From Dioscorea cayenensis subsp. rotundata (taxonomy: Eukaryota; Streptophyta; Magnoliopsida; Dioscoreales; Dioscoreaceae): a stretch of DNA of 64,000 nucleotides. Made by a program: the position numbers and the translations under genes. The stretch lies in NCBI RefSeq assembly GCF_009730915.1, contig NC_052487.1, positions 17,290,529-17,354,528 on the forward strand, written 5' to 3'. Shown one piece after another: positions 1-12,535 of the stretch. The notes under the pieces are model-generated. The model made no database searches and was not told the origin of the DNA. It saw only the letters and a list, made by a program, of their open reading frames with translations. Each line of letters opens with the position of its first letter. Position 1 is the stretch's first letter.

Positions 1-220
1 CAAGGTTATGAGAGGTTGTCTGAAGTGGCCGACAGAAAGAAAAAGGCTGGGTGACGCTCCCTGCCAACGAGGTCTATAGAAAAAAAAAAACATGCCCCCC
101 AAAGGAATCCTCTGCAAAACCAAGCAGATAGCCGGCAAGGAAACAATCTAGGAAGGATTCTCCCCCTGACAACTCATCAAAATTCTCTCAGCGTCAATCA
201 CGGGGAGACGACGATGATGT

Positions 221-2473
221 ATGCACCTCTTGCAGTGGGTATTAGAGAAATTTCATGAAATGCGTGCGCTTTTGGACGAGCGCGACGCTAACGATGAAAG
301 GTAGCGGAGGGTCGTATCAAGGTTACCGCCACCGGATAGTAACATACAGCGGGAAGCAACGGATCCTTCTCCTTCTTTTTTTTCAGGTAGGAGATTCAAA
401 CGGGTAGTACGGTCTTTTAGGGGCCGGTCTGGCCTAACTCGGGAAAAGGACACTTCAGAAATGGTCCCTGAGGTTCCTGATACTGATGACACCCGAGAAT
501 CCCCAGCGCCTTCCCCTGTTGCAGAGCCTATATATATAAATAAAAATACCAATCCTGAGGCCACAACAACTTTCCCTGTTGTAGAGCCTGCACCTGCTGT
601 CGAATTTGCCCCTGTTACAGAGCCTGCACCTGTTGCAGTGACTTCCACCGTCGAAGGTGGTAAAGTTGATACACCGCCAAGGTACAAAACGCGCCGTATG
701 GCTAAGGCAGACATATCTGAAGCTGTCCCACCCAAACTATCACCGAAGAGGGTTCCATCCAAGAAAGCTCCAGTCAGGGCCCGACGAAGAAGGCTCCACA
801 GAAGAGAACTCTGCCAAAAAAAATCTACACCCAAGAAATCCGCCAAAAGGAAGCACAAAGCAGAAAGACATGTGGTCCAAAAAACCAACCGCCTGTGCGC
901 GCCCTGCAGAAGATAATGTTCCCACTTGGCTCCACTTCAACTGACATAACGGATACCGACCTAGAGGCCTTACTAGAAGTGGTTACACTTGTCGAATCCC
1001 TGACTGGATTGAAGAATAAAACAGAGGAAAACAATTCTCTTACAAAAGTGCCATATGAGGGTCCACCAAGAGAGACGGCCCCGGAAATGAAGACCCCACC
1101 TGGTTTTCTCCCACAATTAAAGAAGTATGTAGGCTTCGGGAGGCTGAACTTGTTGGAACGGATAGACATTAAGCATTACTTAAACACCCAAGTGGACAGG
1201 TAATATATGTTAACTGTGTATGATTCTTTATTTCATATGTATTATAAGTACTAGTTGTGTAAACTTAAGATACATGTGTGTAAATTACATTATACATGTA
1301 TAAATTAAGTTTTTAGTGTGTAATATTCTATATATATGTAATATATGTTGTACCTGTTTAATCTGTATTATATGTGTGTAATATATGATTAACGTTGTAT
1401 CTGTGTAAATTAAGTTTTTTTTAGTTCAGTAGTGTGGAGGAACGACTGCGGATTCACAACGCATGAAAGCATTTACGTTCTCCTCGAAGGCAAAGATCAA
1501 GTATCCGACGATGTCGTCGACGTCCTGGTCCTCATCATGTGTGAACAGTTACTCTCAAATCCCCAGGCATTCCAAAAACAAGCTGACGTCACGCGACCTT
1601 AGGAGCTCGTCATGCAGAAGTCAAAATCCGCGGCAGACCTGGCTATGTACATAATGGAGGATATAATGTTTGGCCACAAAAACGCTAACATTATCCTGAT
1701 GCGAATCATTTTCAACAGCCACTATCATTTGCTGACGCTTGACTTAGAGAATTCAAAATACATGTACTACTCTTCACTTCAGTCGTTTGTGTATGACTCA
1801 GATGTCGTTGACATGGTAAGTCCTTCGCAATATGATGCTTTAGTAGGATATTTTTGAACTGTGTCTGGAGATTAATTTGGGCCACAACAGATTTAGAGAT
1901 CTACCTCTAGAACATGTGCGTAACTGCCCCCAACAACCCCCTGGAAGTAACGATTGTTTAACATTTTGTGTACGTTACATGTGCGTAACTACCTCTAGAC
2001 ATATCATGGGGGGCATCCCATATTTGAGACTGTGTTATGTGTCACGGATATTGGTTGATGGAATCCGGCGAAAAATTATTTCTGACACAGTCGAGGACGT
2101 CGGTGAGGAGAAGGACAACGGGACGGATAGGGAGATGTAGACGACTGCCGCTGAAGCTACTGCAGGGACTGAAGCGACCACTGAACTTGTTGCGGAGACT
2201 TCCCAGGAAGCTGAACCTATCACGGAGTCTGTAACATACTTAGAACCTGCCCTGGAGACTGCCGACGATACTGAACCTGCCCAAGATGTTGAACCTACCG
2301 CGGAGGCTGTAGTGGGCACAGAACCTGCCGTGGAGACTGCTAACGGCGCTGATACTACTGAGGACGCAGAACCTACCACAGAGACTGCAACGGACGTAGA
2401 ACTTGCTGTAGAGAACATCAAAGATGTAGAAGAAACTATACATGCAGACAAAGGCAAAGATGACAACTATTGA
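221..2473 (+). pseudogene. MULE-borne Ulp1-like cysteine protease gene, decayed
   Basis: Reading frames joined by plausible splice sites (donor at 1200, acceptor near 1424, donor GTAAGT at 1816, acceptor after 1890) give a protein resembling the Ulp1/C48 proteases carried by Kaonashi-type Mutator-like elements. Seen: a basic, proline-rich N-terminal part (461-900); a segment GKDQVSDDVVDVLV (about 1488-1530) resembling the Ulp1 'W-L-D-D' start; HYHLLTLDLEN (about 1720-1750) holding the His and Asp/Asn of the triad; and CPQQPPGSNDC (about 1927-1960) holding the oxyanion Gln and nucleophile Cys. The C-terminal part (2141-2470) is an acidic Glu-Pro-Thr-Ala repeat region. Damage: in-frame TAG near 300, frame change near 890, a stop near 1606 and TAG at 2138-2140 just before the acidic repeats. 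Family knowledge: such proteins are transposon passengers of unclear role. Inference: inactive remnant. Confidence 0.75.
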
Positions 2474-3007
2474 GAATATTTTCGTAATATGGAACTAAAT
2501 ATGCAAATGTTTGTACTTAAATCATTTATGAATCCAACTTAGTAGGATTTTAACAATCTCCGCAAATACAAATCCAACTTAGTCGGATTTTACACAGTAG
2601 TATAAATTTTATACACAATAACACACTTCAGTACACAAAAAATTATCATTTTACACATTAGAGTAGTTTTTCTAAACAATAATGTTAAACATTAGACTAG
2701 AAAAAATGTTAATACATAGAAAACTGATTAACCACACAATTACAACTAAAATTAAACATGAGCAAATATGATTGTCAGCATACACATAGAAGACACATGC
2801 TTCCCTACATGTGAAGCTACACTTGCACACTCTAAATTTCTGACAAAAGGAAAAATAATTGCATAAAGGAGTTTTCATAGCTAGTCCTCAATGACTGCAT
2901 TATAAGATCATCGATTATATCCACTTTGGTGACACATTCCACAATTTAAATCGCGCTCATCAAAGGCCTGTGACTCGATCTGCGTGTTTTCTTTGCGGAC
3001 GGTAGGG

Positions 3008-4300
3008 TCATTTCTTTGCTATCAGTGGCCGCATTCTGAGTTGACGGGTGTCATCAGATGGCTTGTCACTGTCAGGGATCAGGTATATTGGTTTGGCATA
3101 TGCATGATGATATGATTTGACCATAAAATATTCATCAACATAGCAGTGTACATTTGTGTATGTTTGCATAATCGCGACAATTATATGCTTGCACGGGAGT
3201 CCATGTACTTCCCATCTCCTGTAGGAGCACTTTCGTACATGTAGGTTGATAGCATTATTGTGATCGTAAACCACTTCGTAAGTGTTATCGGTTGATCGAC
3301 CCACCAGCGAATACTGATTGCTTTTGACGATTTGTTCAACCTTCTTGTGTATCTCAAGGTAAAGGTATGTGTCCCACATGGTGGACACTTCGCCCCGCTC
3401 ACTCTGCATGTTCATAAGTTTAAACCTGCATGTTAACATGCGCGAAGCCAGTTAAGAGTTTGTAATAAACATAAACATAATTTGCTACACACGAGTTTGT
3501 AATCATACATAGCATTTCACGATTTTAACCACTAACGTTAAATACTACACAATATCTTGAAATAGTATTCATGTACTTAAAATTATACATAGTAAACTTT
3601 TATTTTACACACTAACATCAGTTATTAAACATGTATTAAAATTACTGTACATTAACTAGTATTTCTACACATGACCATTATCAACTACATGGGAAAATAT
3701 GGTTTTACACAATAACAGCAATTGTTACGCCGTATTATCGATTACTACACATTAAACACTAAACTGTAAATTAATCTTACCGTATAGTATCGACCATGCT
3801 CGTAACCTGTAGATGTCTTGCCTCTTTGATCAAGGCATTAAAAGACTACATTACATTGGAGTACATATCTCACCACCGCATATCCTTGAACAAATAGTTA
3901 CACCAATGATCAATGTCAAACTTGTGTAATAACCAATCATGTGCATCGGTCGATATAGCTACAAGTTCACTGACTGCATCATCGAACTCTTTAGGCGTGT
4001 ACGCGTACGCAATTTTCATGAATACTGCTCAACATTGTTCTTTTAATGATTTCCCAAGGCTGCCATTAGCCTTCATGAAGTTGGCTTCCAAATGGCGCAG
4101 ACAACAACCATGCAGCAATGACGACCCTTCGACCGATCCGAGATAAATGTAATAACTTCCTCGTAATCATGCCCGAAACGAGAAAAAAGCGCGTTTAAAT
4201 AGCTCACCGTCATTCTTAACGATTATAAAATTGTTGGTATTCATCTCAGCCACTTTGTCCGCATACCAGAGAAGCAAATCGTAGCTACTAACCTCCTTAC
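3008..4300 (-). pseudogene. Mutator-like transposase remnant with SWIM zinc finger
   Basis: On the minus strand, fragments follow the order of a MuDR/MULE transposase. About 4285-4190 reads YDLLLWYADK and FKRAFFSFRA; about 4165-4140 reads ITFISDRSKG, matching the segment around the second catalytic Asp; about 4110-3785 reads CLRHLEANF, then PKEFDDAVSEL, then SFNALI. A conserved intron follows (3426-3780, GT-AG). The last exon (3425-3008) contains a SWIM zinc finger, CxC-type: C-S-Y-R-R-W...GLPCKH. The stretch between FSFRA and ITFISDR is missing, and several TGG codons are now TGA, so it is inactive. It converges tail-to-tail with the Ulp1-like gene at 221-2473, as expected for one composite element. 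I found no terminal inverted repeats inside the window; the left end may lie outside it. Confidence 0.8.
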
Positions 4301-4699
4301 CATAAATGGCTAGTTTTCATTGTCATTCTTTACATCTTATTTTCATTCTCATTACTATCATTATTCTCAAACCCATTACTTCTATTCACATTCCGTGAAC
4401 CAAATACCTTGTGCTAAGTTGCTAATGCCTTTCGGAACAAAAAAACTGCCCTTGGTGTTGGGTGAGATCTTAACTTGAGTAAAGGGGTTTTTTTTCACCA
4501 AGATAAGTGGCTAGGCTATTAAGAAAGATAGGGACGTGCACAAATCTCAACGCAGCAAGTGGGGTGGGGCCCACTCACACATGGACTCTAGAACCACCAA
4601 CACACAACCACTATTCACACTTCTAGAAATATTCCCTCACCTGTAATTTGAACTCTCACAAGTTGTGAAGGATTTTAATAGGAACTCAACTACCAATAT

Positions 4700-5040
4700 A
4701 TCATTTGGTCGTTGGTTTAACTTGAGCTAAGGTTGAGGACCCCTTCACCTGCACTTGCTCTGAGATCTCACCTAACATGGGCTAAGATCTCGACATCTAT
4801 GCTAGGGCTCTTACCTTTTGTGGGCTATGAACTCTCACTAGGGGTAGACATAAGTAACCCCTTGCATGGGCTAAAAGCCCTCACCCTCGGCATCTACTCA
4901 AGGGCTCTTATCCTATGTGGGCTAAGAACTCTCACCCCTAGTGTTGAACAAGGCCAGTCAACCATGAGTTAGCAGCCTTCAACCCTAGCACTGATTGAGC
5001 TTTTGCCGGACACTAAGCTAGAGCTAGCACAATGTCGGCG
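4700..5040. repeat. Degenerate tandem repeat with GGGCTAAGA/CTCTCACC motifs
   Basis: The unit, roughly 45-55 bases, recurs about four times: 'tgggctaagatctcgaca', 'tgggctatgaactctcac', 'tgggctaaaagccctcac', 'tgggctaagaactctcac', each with an intervening 'agggctcttac'-like part. No coding sense is visible. It may be the terminus or internal repeat of an unrecognised transposon, since it lies between the MULE remnant and a SINE. Confidence 0.6.
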
Positions 5041-5105
5041 GTTAGCTCACTACTTGCCCACTTGACATTTTTCAGTATTTTATTAATATAATAACACAAC
5101 AAGCT

Positions 5106-5400
5106 GGATGAGAATTTTTTTAAAAAAAAATAGAAAAAAAATGAAAAAAAAAAATGAACTAAACTTTGACAAATACAGCAAGCGCAATATAGTCAGAGTC
5201 ATGAACATGTGTAAGGAATTAATCGTCCATCCTATGCATCCTCACCATGTAACATTGGAGTTTAGCCTGCAAGGCTGCATCTATAATCAAGGACTTATTA
5301 CCATCGCTATGTCTGGCGAGACTTGAACTCAGAGTTTTTAAATTCCCACACCAATGTTTTTCACAATGGTGCAAATGTCACTAGGTTATGAACCCTTTAG
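5106..5400 (-). mobile_element. tRNA-derived SINE, minus strand
   Basis: Read on the minus strand, the left end has a Pol III A box-like TAACCTAGTGAC (near 5380) and a B box-like GAGTTCAAGTCTC (near 5320). A unique body follows, then a T-rich tail (the A-runs at 5118-5157 on the plus strand). Layout and a T-rich 3' end fit Au-type plant SINEs. Target duplications are not clear. Confidence 0.55.
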
Positions 5401-6900
5401 TGTAATCCTCTGCTTACAACCATATAAAATTAATTTGTAGTTAAATCTATATTTTAAATTAAAAATTCATCTATTTAATTATATGGATTTTGTTAATCCA
5501 TCCCTGTTAATATGCTACACTCATGGGACTCCTTTCTTTAACTAAATACGGTTATTTCACCCATATTTAGTTATTTAAATAAATATACTAATATTGAAAA
5601 AATTATTAAAATTTGATAAAATATTGTAAATACTAGTAATAATTTATTCTCGACATAAACATTTATAGATTTCCATGAATAATATAAGATAAGTATAAAC
5701 AGAAAGAAGATTTATACTAAACACCCTCGCTTTTATTTTATTTTTTTATTTCTTTTCTTCTATATCTCATTTACAAGAATGAGGCTGATGAATGGCATGT
5801 TATGTTATGATTAATTCGATCAAACTGTTCTAAATACATTGGTTGATAGTAAATTAACAATACTAGCAGGTGCTATAATAAAATATGGACGTTGTCGGCT
5901 ACTACAGTAAAAAAATAGGTAATCGCTACTATAATAGGTATCCATAATTTCAACAATTATTCATAACATAGACATCATTTCACAAAAACATCACCTTTCT
6001 CCGTAATTATAAAATTTGTGGAGATTCATGCATATTTTTATTATGTTTCATTTATATACTTTTTTTTTATTTACATGTATGAAAATCCATTAAGAAGATA
6101 AATTCCACTGTTTGCCTTTCAATTATACCTAAATGTTGATTTTAATTTTTTTTTCATATTTATTTGGTATTTTGATTGTTATATTTATTTTAATCTTTTT
6201 CATTACATTTCAACTGAATTAAAAATTTAAATAATCTATTCAGTAGACAAATAAACAAGACTTTAATAACTTGGTAGGATATAATTCATTAACTAAAGTG
6301 AACTTTCACCAAATCTTGAAAATTAAAAATTCGCTCCCAAAAATTCACTAAAAGTGTAAGCAAAATTCAGAAATTTATATTATATATGCACTAACTTTTA
6401 AGTTGTTATTAAGGTAAAAAAAAAAACCATTCATTCAAGACTAACATTCAATTAATAATTTAATATCCAAAATTAAAATCACATCCTTGAAAATTTTTCA
6501 CTTTCTGCGCGCCTCAACTTTTAAGTTTTAATATTCATACAACATCCTTATCTTTCAATTTTTTTTTATTTTTAAATCCAAAATAAAACAAAATCACCAA
6601 ATTACTCTTCATCAGTGAAGAAAACTCCTTGCTCAATAAAAACCAACCCAAAGGGTTGAGAGTGAACTTAGTACTCATCCTAAACTTGTTCCAGCTACTA
6701 TGATCAGAGATATTTTTAATATTTTATTAAAATATTAATAATAAAAGATCGAATAAAAAAAGTTTAAAGAATTAAGGAATAAATAGTTAATAAAAAGTTA
6801 GACCGATCAAATGATCAGAATGACTTTATTAATCTTAAAGCTAATATAATGGCCTAATTTATAAAGAAAAAGTTATGCGGATGCGGGCATTATAATCCCC
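5401..6900. other. AT-rich intergenic sequence
   Basis: Strongly AT-rich, no convincing open frame, no clear repeat boundaries. The last 60 bases before the small gene at 6960 become GC-richer and would serve as its promoter/leader; I see no certain TATA box. Confidence 0.5.
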
Positions 6901-6959
6901 AATCCGAATCCGAATTATAACCCGACCCGAGGAAGCGCTATTTTTCCGTTCCCGTCGCC

Positions 6960-7240
6960 ATGGTTTCAGAGGAGGTCGCTTCAAAGCTCGTCCGGTTCCT
7001 CTACTTCGTCGGTGCCGGCGGTATACCTCCCTCCTCGATCTCTTATTCTCCTTCTTTTCTCCGTCGCCAATTCATTGGCTAATCTTTGATCTGACCTTAT
7101 TTCCTTCTTCTCCCTCAGTGATCTGCACCAAAGGAATCAATCTATGGCGGGACTATGAACACAAGGCCGCCATGAAAGCCTCTGCTGAAGCGCATGAAAC
7201 GCCTGTTGAATTGGTGAATGGGGCTGTGCCCAAATCTTGA
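6960..7240 (+). CDS. Small single-pass membrane protein, two exons
   Basis: Exons 6960-7020 and 7119-7240 are joined by a GT-AG intron (donor GTATAC, acceptor TCCCTCAG) and encode 60 residues. ATG sits in a good context (gtcgccATGg). The protein starts MVSEEVASKLVRFLYFVG, has one hydrophobic segment at about residues 10-24, then a charged stretch (LWRDYEHKAAMKAS) and ends in AVPKS. Size, a single membrane span and a basic-flanked N-terminus are like small organelle inner-membrane proteins such as accessory respiratory subunits, but I do not recognise the family and claim no function. Reading frame and splice sites are intact, unlike most genes in the window. The G+C rise over the first exon is typical of a plant gene start. 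Confidence 0.75.
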
Positions 7241-8103
7241 TCCCTGGTTAGGGTTTACTTTTCTCTCCTGTATTTAAAAAACAAAAGGAAAAAAAAAAGG
7301 AGGACAATTTGGCATAATTTCTATGGATTTTTCTGTTAATTTTTTTTGTCTTTGTTGATTGGTGTCAGTGGTTATTTAGATATACTTATGCTCTTTAGAA
7401 CTGTTCCTTGTTTGTTATTCACCTTTTCTTGATAACAAGGGTATTGAACTTTAGGTTTTTTCAGTTTCATCTATGGCAACTAACATTATTCCTTGTCAAA
7501 ATTATGATTTTTCTACATAGATTATTGGCGTAGTTGGGTTTTTTTGAGGAATTGCTACCATTGAAATCCAGGCAGAAAGATAACCGACATGTATTTCTGT
7601 GAATAATTATCAGGACGAGTAATCCAAAGCCACAACTGAAAAAGATTAATATATTTCAGCCTCCACAAACCAATAAGAACCTTTGATGTTGAACATACCA
7701 CCTAATTCAGAATGATAATTAGCTTGAAACAAGATATAGATCATAGGCGCATACATATCACTTTTGAACGCTAGATTATTTCACAGGAAAAAGAAGTGCT
7801 ATACTTTGTATTTGAAAGAGAGCAGAAAAAGGCACTATTGCAAAGATACATAAGAGAGTAGGTTATCACAGTGCATAGTATCTGTGATAAAGATACATTT
7901 TTTTTTTTTAACTCGCAACAACCATTAGTCATAAGATCATGTATGTTAGAGAAAGAAACAAAGGTGCACAATGAAAAGGAAACATGTAATTCACAAGCTG
8001 ATCTAGCAACCATAACATTGGCCAAAAATTAGCACACTTTGTATCAAGATTGGCAGTGTGCAAGTTAGGACAAAAACGAGAACACAAGGGAGAGGAGAAA
8101 AGC
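7241..8103. other. Region between the small gene and the helicase gene
   Basis: Holds the 3' untranslated parts of two convergent genes (the small gene on + and the SNF2 helicase gene on -). No supported coding region. Confidence 0.5.
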
Positions 8104-11100
8104 TCACAGATGCATCATTGTGCGGATGTCTTCCACACGCATGTTTGCCTGTGACTTAGGATCCTTCCTTCCAAATGCGCCGCCAACCAACCTTTTCTTT
8201 CTCTCTTGGAGCTCAAGTACCCTCTCTTCAATACTGTCTTTCACAATCAACCTAATGACTCTCACTTCCTGCTTCTGCCCAATCCGATGAACCCTGTCCA
8301 TTGCTTGCTCCTCGACCGCCGGGTTCCACCAGGGATCTACCAAATATACTCTTGATGCTGCTGTGAGATTTATTCCGGCACCAGCAGCTTTAAGTGCAGC
8401 AAGTAGTACTGTTGATGAATGAGAACCATTCTTTCCGAACTCTTGAATTACTTCAGTCCTTTTCTTCATGCTCATAGAGCCATCCAAACGCAATACCCTA
8501 AAACCTGCAGCCTTTAGCGGCTCCTCAAGCAAGATCAGCATCTTCCTAAATTGAGAAAAAACAACTGATTTTTCTGAAGGGTTTGCTTCTTTGGATGTTA
8601 TTAAGAGCTTCAACAAGGTCTTGACTTTTGAGGAAAGGGGTCGATCAAAATTGACCATTTTTTGCAAATCATCCTCATTGTCATTTGAAGTCTTTGTTGG
8701 TGGAACCAAGAAAAGATCTGATCTAGATAATTGCCGTCGACAGATGGGGCACGGAGGATTGGTGCGTTTCAAAACCTTTAAAATACAGGCTTCACAGAAA
8801 ATATGAGCACAATGTGTAATAACAACTTTCTCAGGCTGGGAGAGACATACTGGGCAATCAAAGTCATCTCCATCTTCAATCATAGAAAGATACCTATTTC
8901 GCAATTCTGGGTTGTTGGAGACATCTGCAGGATATTTTCATTTTCAATCTTACTATATCAAGTATTCATACAGTCAAGTAGCGATGAGTAATGTAATAAT
9001 AATAAGAAAACTGGTAAATTCAAGTTAACTTCAAAAAGTCAAAAATACAGTAGAATGCTCAAAAGAAATTATTAATTGATATGATCCCCCTAAATAACCT
9101 AGATGCCATTGTTTGAAGACAAATAAAAGGGTTTCTATGCCACCCAGCAGGACTAGAATCCATGACTTAAGTCATTATGACAAAAATCCAATACAAGTTT
9201 CACATTTGAAAGAAAAAAAAAAGGAGATGGAAATCACATGCGAAGTGGAAGCCTATCTATCACCACTAAAAACAAACTTTATAGAATTTTTTTCTCATTA
9301 AAACAGACAATGGCACTCCAATAACATCAGAAGATGTCCACAAGCTGATTGGTTTTCCTTTAGTTTGCAAACAATAATTTAATTATTCAAAAGTTATGTA
9401 ACTAAAAATAGCATCATGTTATGATTTAAAATGTTGTAATAATAGAAAACAAAAAAGCATCTGTAATGGCAAAGACTCATACAATAATTTGGAAAATAGT
9501 ATCAGAACATTACCTTCAAGAGCACTAGTCGGAAGAAGAGATGCAATGTCTGAAGGGCATAATGCCACATCATTACAAATCTGCCGCAGCCGTAATATGC
9601 AATAAAGAACAGTGGAATAGTGATGGAGCACGGTGCCTGCATCAATATACCGCCTAATGATGCTTTGTGCCTGTGACTCCATTTCATCGTAACATTCACG
9701 TTCTTCAGCAGAAAGCTCCACGAAACATGTTTCAACAATTTTTGGTGGCAATGCAACCAATCTTTGGCCATCACAACATGTATCTTTTTGTCCTTCTCAA
9801 AGTTATTGTCCCAATCAAGGACTGAAAAATGAAAAATAAGCAAGATGCATAAGAACATATCATAATGCTAATATCATTATTATCAATATATTTCTGCATT
9901 GTGATTTCAAGAAATGAGATATCATGCCCTCTAATTGGTACTAGTAAGCTCCAGGAGAAAAATACACTAGCATAAGTGGCAAGTCAAGTCAAGAACGATG
10001 CAGTATGAGTATGAAATCCAATCTTTCACTTAAAAAGTGAAGCCTGTGAAACTAAATCAAGAAATTGGAACCAAGCATTTTCCTCAATACATGTCAACTG
10101 GTTAATTTCACGTTATCAACCACACCTTATCATGGTTTTACTAGTTGACTATCCCAATTTTCAAATTGTCCAGGTAACAAAAATCAAATGTTTGGGCCTT
10201 CTCAGATTGTATGGTATTTTACAACCATACTCTAGACAAAATTTGAAACTCAGTATAAACAGAACCTTAAGTTCAAGAAGCTACATTTCTATCTAGATAC
10301 ATACTTTAAAAGGTATAAAGACCCGAATTTTTATATGAATGTGCATGTATATGTGTCTACTTTCCCTTTCGAAGATTTGTCTTCATTCGTTCCCTAAAAA
10401 TGGATGGAGCCCCCCACTAGATGAGTGAGATCTTTTACAGCTACTTTAGCTTCCTAGTTCCAAAACTAAGTGAACATCAAATGGCAAATCCCCATGATTC
10501 CAAACATTCACTACTGATTGTTCACTTATTACATTTTGTTTATTTGTCTAATCCCTGAATCAAACATGTCCATAGGTTCTCTCAAAAATGATAATCGTTT
10601 TTATATTGTTTTGACCATGTGATGCTACCAGCGGGCCACATATAAAGACTGGCAACTTTAGATAACTATTGATTTGGATTGCAATAGAAGGCAATCTGTT
10701 AGTGAGAATATATAACCCCTAGGAAGAAGTGGTCAGATACAACCTTACATAATCATTCTTGAAGGCAAACCCCAAGATTTAGAGCTGTGCAAGATCATAA
10801 GTGTACTGTAGTTGCTGCACACTCTGTAAGTTTCTTACACAAGAAACTAATTGTGCATTTGTAGTTGAAACACTACCGGCATACTAAGCAAGAGTGAAGC
10901 AACAACTCACTGAGAAAATGCAAACAACACTATCACTACTTACCTGCAAACGAAGCATTCCACTCTCTTTCCCTTTATGCAAAGGGAGCTGTATCAAGCT
11001 CGTCCAATAGGTCTTGGTCGCGAATGGCTCAAATCTCAAGAACAAGATAAGTGAATACAAATCAGACGACCGATTCTGAATCGGGGTCCCTGTGACTGCC

Positions 11101-12314
11101 CACCTCCTCTCCGCGTTCAATGCAAAGACAGCTTTCGCCTGCTTACTTGCAGTATTCTTTATAACATGAGCTTCATCCAGCACAACCCTTAGCCAATCAA
11201 TGCTCTCCAAGGTAGAAGCCCCAGAACCATACTCTGATGCCACTGTATTATAAGTGGTCAATACAATATCATACTTCTTGAGTTCTTCAATATCCTTAAC
11301 CCTTTCTTGATAATACAAGTAAACCTTCAAAGCTCCAACTTGGATATGCTCTTCCAACTGAGTAACCCATGAGGACAACACTGATTTCGGGCACACAACC
11401 AATGTTGTCCGCGGCCCGGAAACTTGATCATCCTCCTCATTGAGCTTCCGTTTTTTTCGAGATCCCCCAGCTTTCTTCCGCGAATTAGGCTTCTTACTAC
11501 CATGCGCAGTATAACTAGGTCTATTAGTAACAATCAAAGAAAGCAAAGTGAGGGTCTTACCCAAGCCCATATCATCTGCAAGAATTCCTCCTCTCAATGG
11601 TTCCGGCCGGTCACTAGTCTGATGGTTTGTAAGCAAAAAGCAGAAACCCCCATCCTTCTCTTCCCAGAAAGGTGGCAAATTGCGAGGATCCTCCCTATCA
11701 ACCAGCCATCCCAGAGCTTCTTTCTGGTGCGGAAGCAATTCTGTCAAGACAATGTCTTTCTGAGGCTCAAGAGGCACAATCCCCACATCATTCTTGCCAA
11801 CCATCGCAAATACATCATCCAATCTAGTGGCTTCGTTGGGCTTCTTCTCTTGAACAATGGCTGCTTCAGAGAGGGCAAAGCCAGGGTTAGGGTCAGAGAT
11901 AAGAGAGAGACCACCACCAGCGAGGGCATCCAGTACAAAGGCAGAAGCAGCAAGGCGAGCGAAAATGTGAATCTGGACGGGGAGGCGGTAGGGTTTGGGA
12001 GTATTAGGGGGCTTTGGAACGATCGCTCCGACGGAGATGGTGAAGGAATCAAGAAGTGGGGCAAGAACGGCGGCGGCGGAGCGCTCGATGTGGCCAACCT
12101 GGGCGGCGCGCACGTTGATGACCTTGATGGCGTTGGGATCATGAGGGTTTAGCGGTTCTCGGACGAGACCGACCATCTCGCGGCGATTGATGGTGCCGTG
12201 GTAGTACCGGAGGCCGACGATGTTGGCGATAACGAAACCAAGAAGGTAGGGTTCGGAAGCTTGAGATTGAGAGGATTCATCGTCGAAGAGCTCGAGGTCG
12301 GAGAGGTCGTCCAT
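8104..12314 (-). CDS. SMARCA3/RAD5-like HIRAN-SNF2-RING helicase, one frameshift
   Basis: Three exons: 12314-10944, 9821-9514 and 8924-8104, with GT-AG introns of 1122 and 589 bases. Removing one base gives 832 residues, close to Arabidopsis SMARCA3-like 1 (At5g05130 type). ATG at 12314-12312 is the first in frame. Domains: HIRAN about 23-120; SNF2 ATPase with DMGLGKT (about 248-254), DEAH (380-383) and TGTPIQN (408-414); C3HC4 RING about 583-621 (CPVC, CAH, CEAC, CPIC); helicase C-terminal domain about 660-832 with DRVHRIGQ. Family role: nuclear ATP-dependent DNA translocase and ubiquitin ligase in post-replication repair or chromatin. Odd: exon 2 is 308 bases, one more than the phases allow. 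After ITLRRTK the frame breaks in a run of five T (9785-9789, plus strand) and meets a stop; one base fewer restores RLVALPPK. The rest is intact, so an assembly error or recent lesion is likely. Confidence 0.9.
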
Positions 12315-12352
12315 GGCGGAGAAGGGAGAGGATGGGGATGATCTCAAGATAA

Positions 12353-12380
12353 GAGAGAGAGAGTGTGTGTGTGTGTGATA
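12353..12380. repeat. GA/GT microsatellite in helicase leader
   Basis: A short (GA)n then (GT)n run lies 40-65 bases upstream of the helicase ATG, probably in its 5' untranslated region. Confidence 0.6.
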
Positions 12381-12535
12381 AAGATTTGAAAAGGCGGTGC
12401 TGCAACGGCTGGAGAAAACCAGAAGCGTTAATGAGAAGCTGAATTTTTTGGAATTAAAAAAATAATCAAATATGTATGAATAGTTGGTTTAAAGGTTGTT
12501 TTAAAAAAATATTTAAAATGTACCCAAAAAATAAT

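Noticed and set aside
2035..2466. Minus-strand Ser/Val-rich frame of 143 codons
   Set aside because: It is the antisense of the acidic Glu-Pro-Thr-Ala repeat region of the Ulp1-like gene.
9113..9301. Short plus-strand frame within helicase intron 2
   Set aside because: Intron sequence with A runs; no conserved motif and antisense to a well-defined intron.
11424..12152. Plus-strand frame of 242 codons over the helicase gene
   Set aside because: Antisense to the HIRAN/SNF2 exon; no family resemblance of its own.
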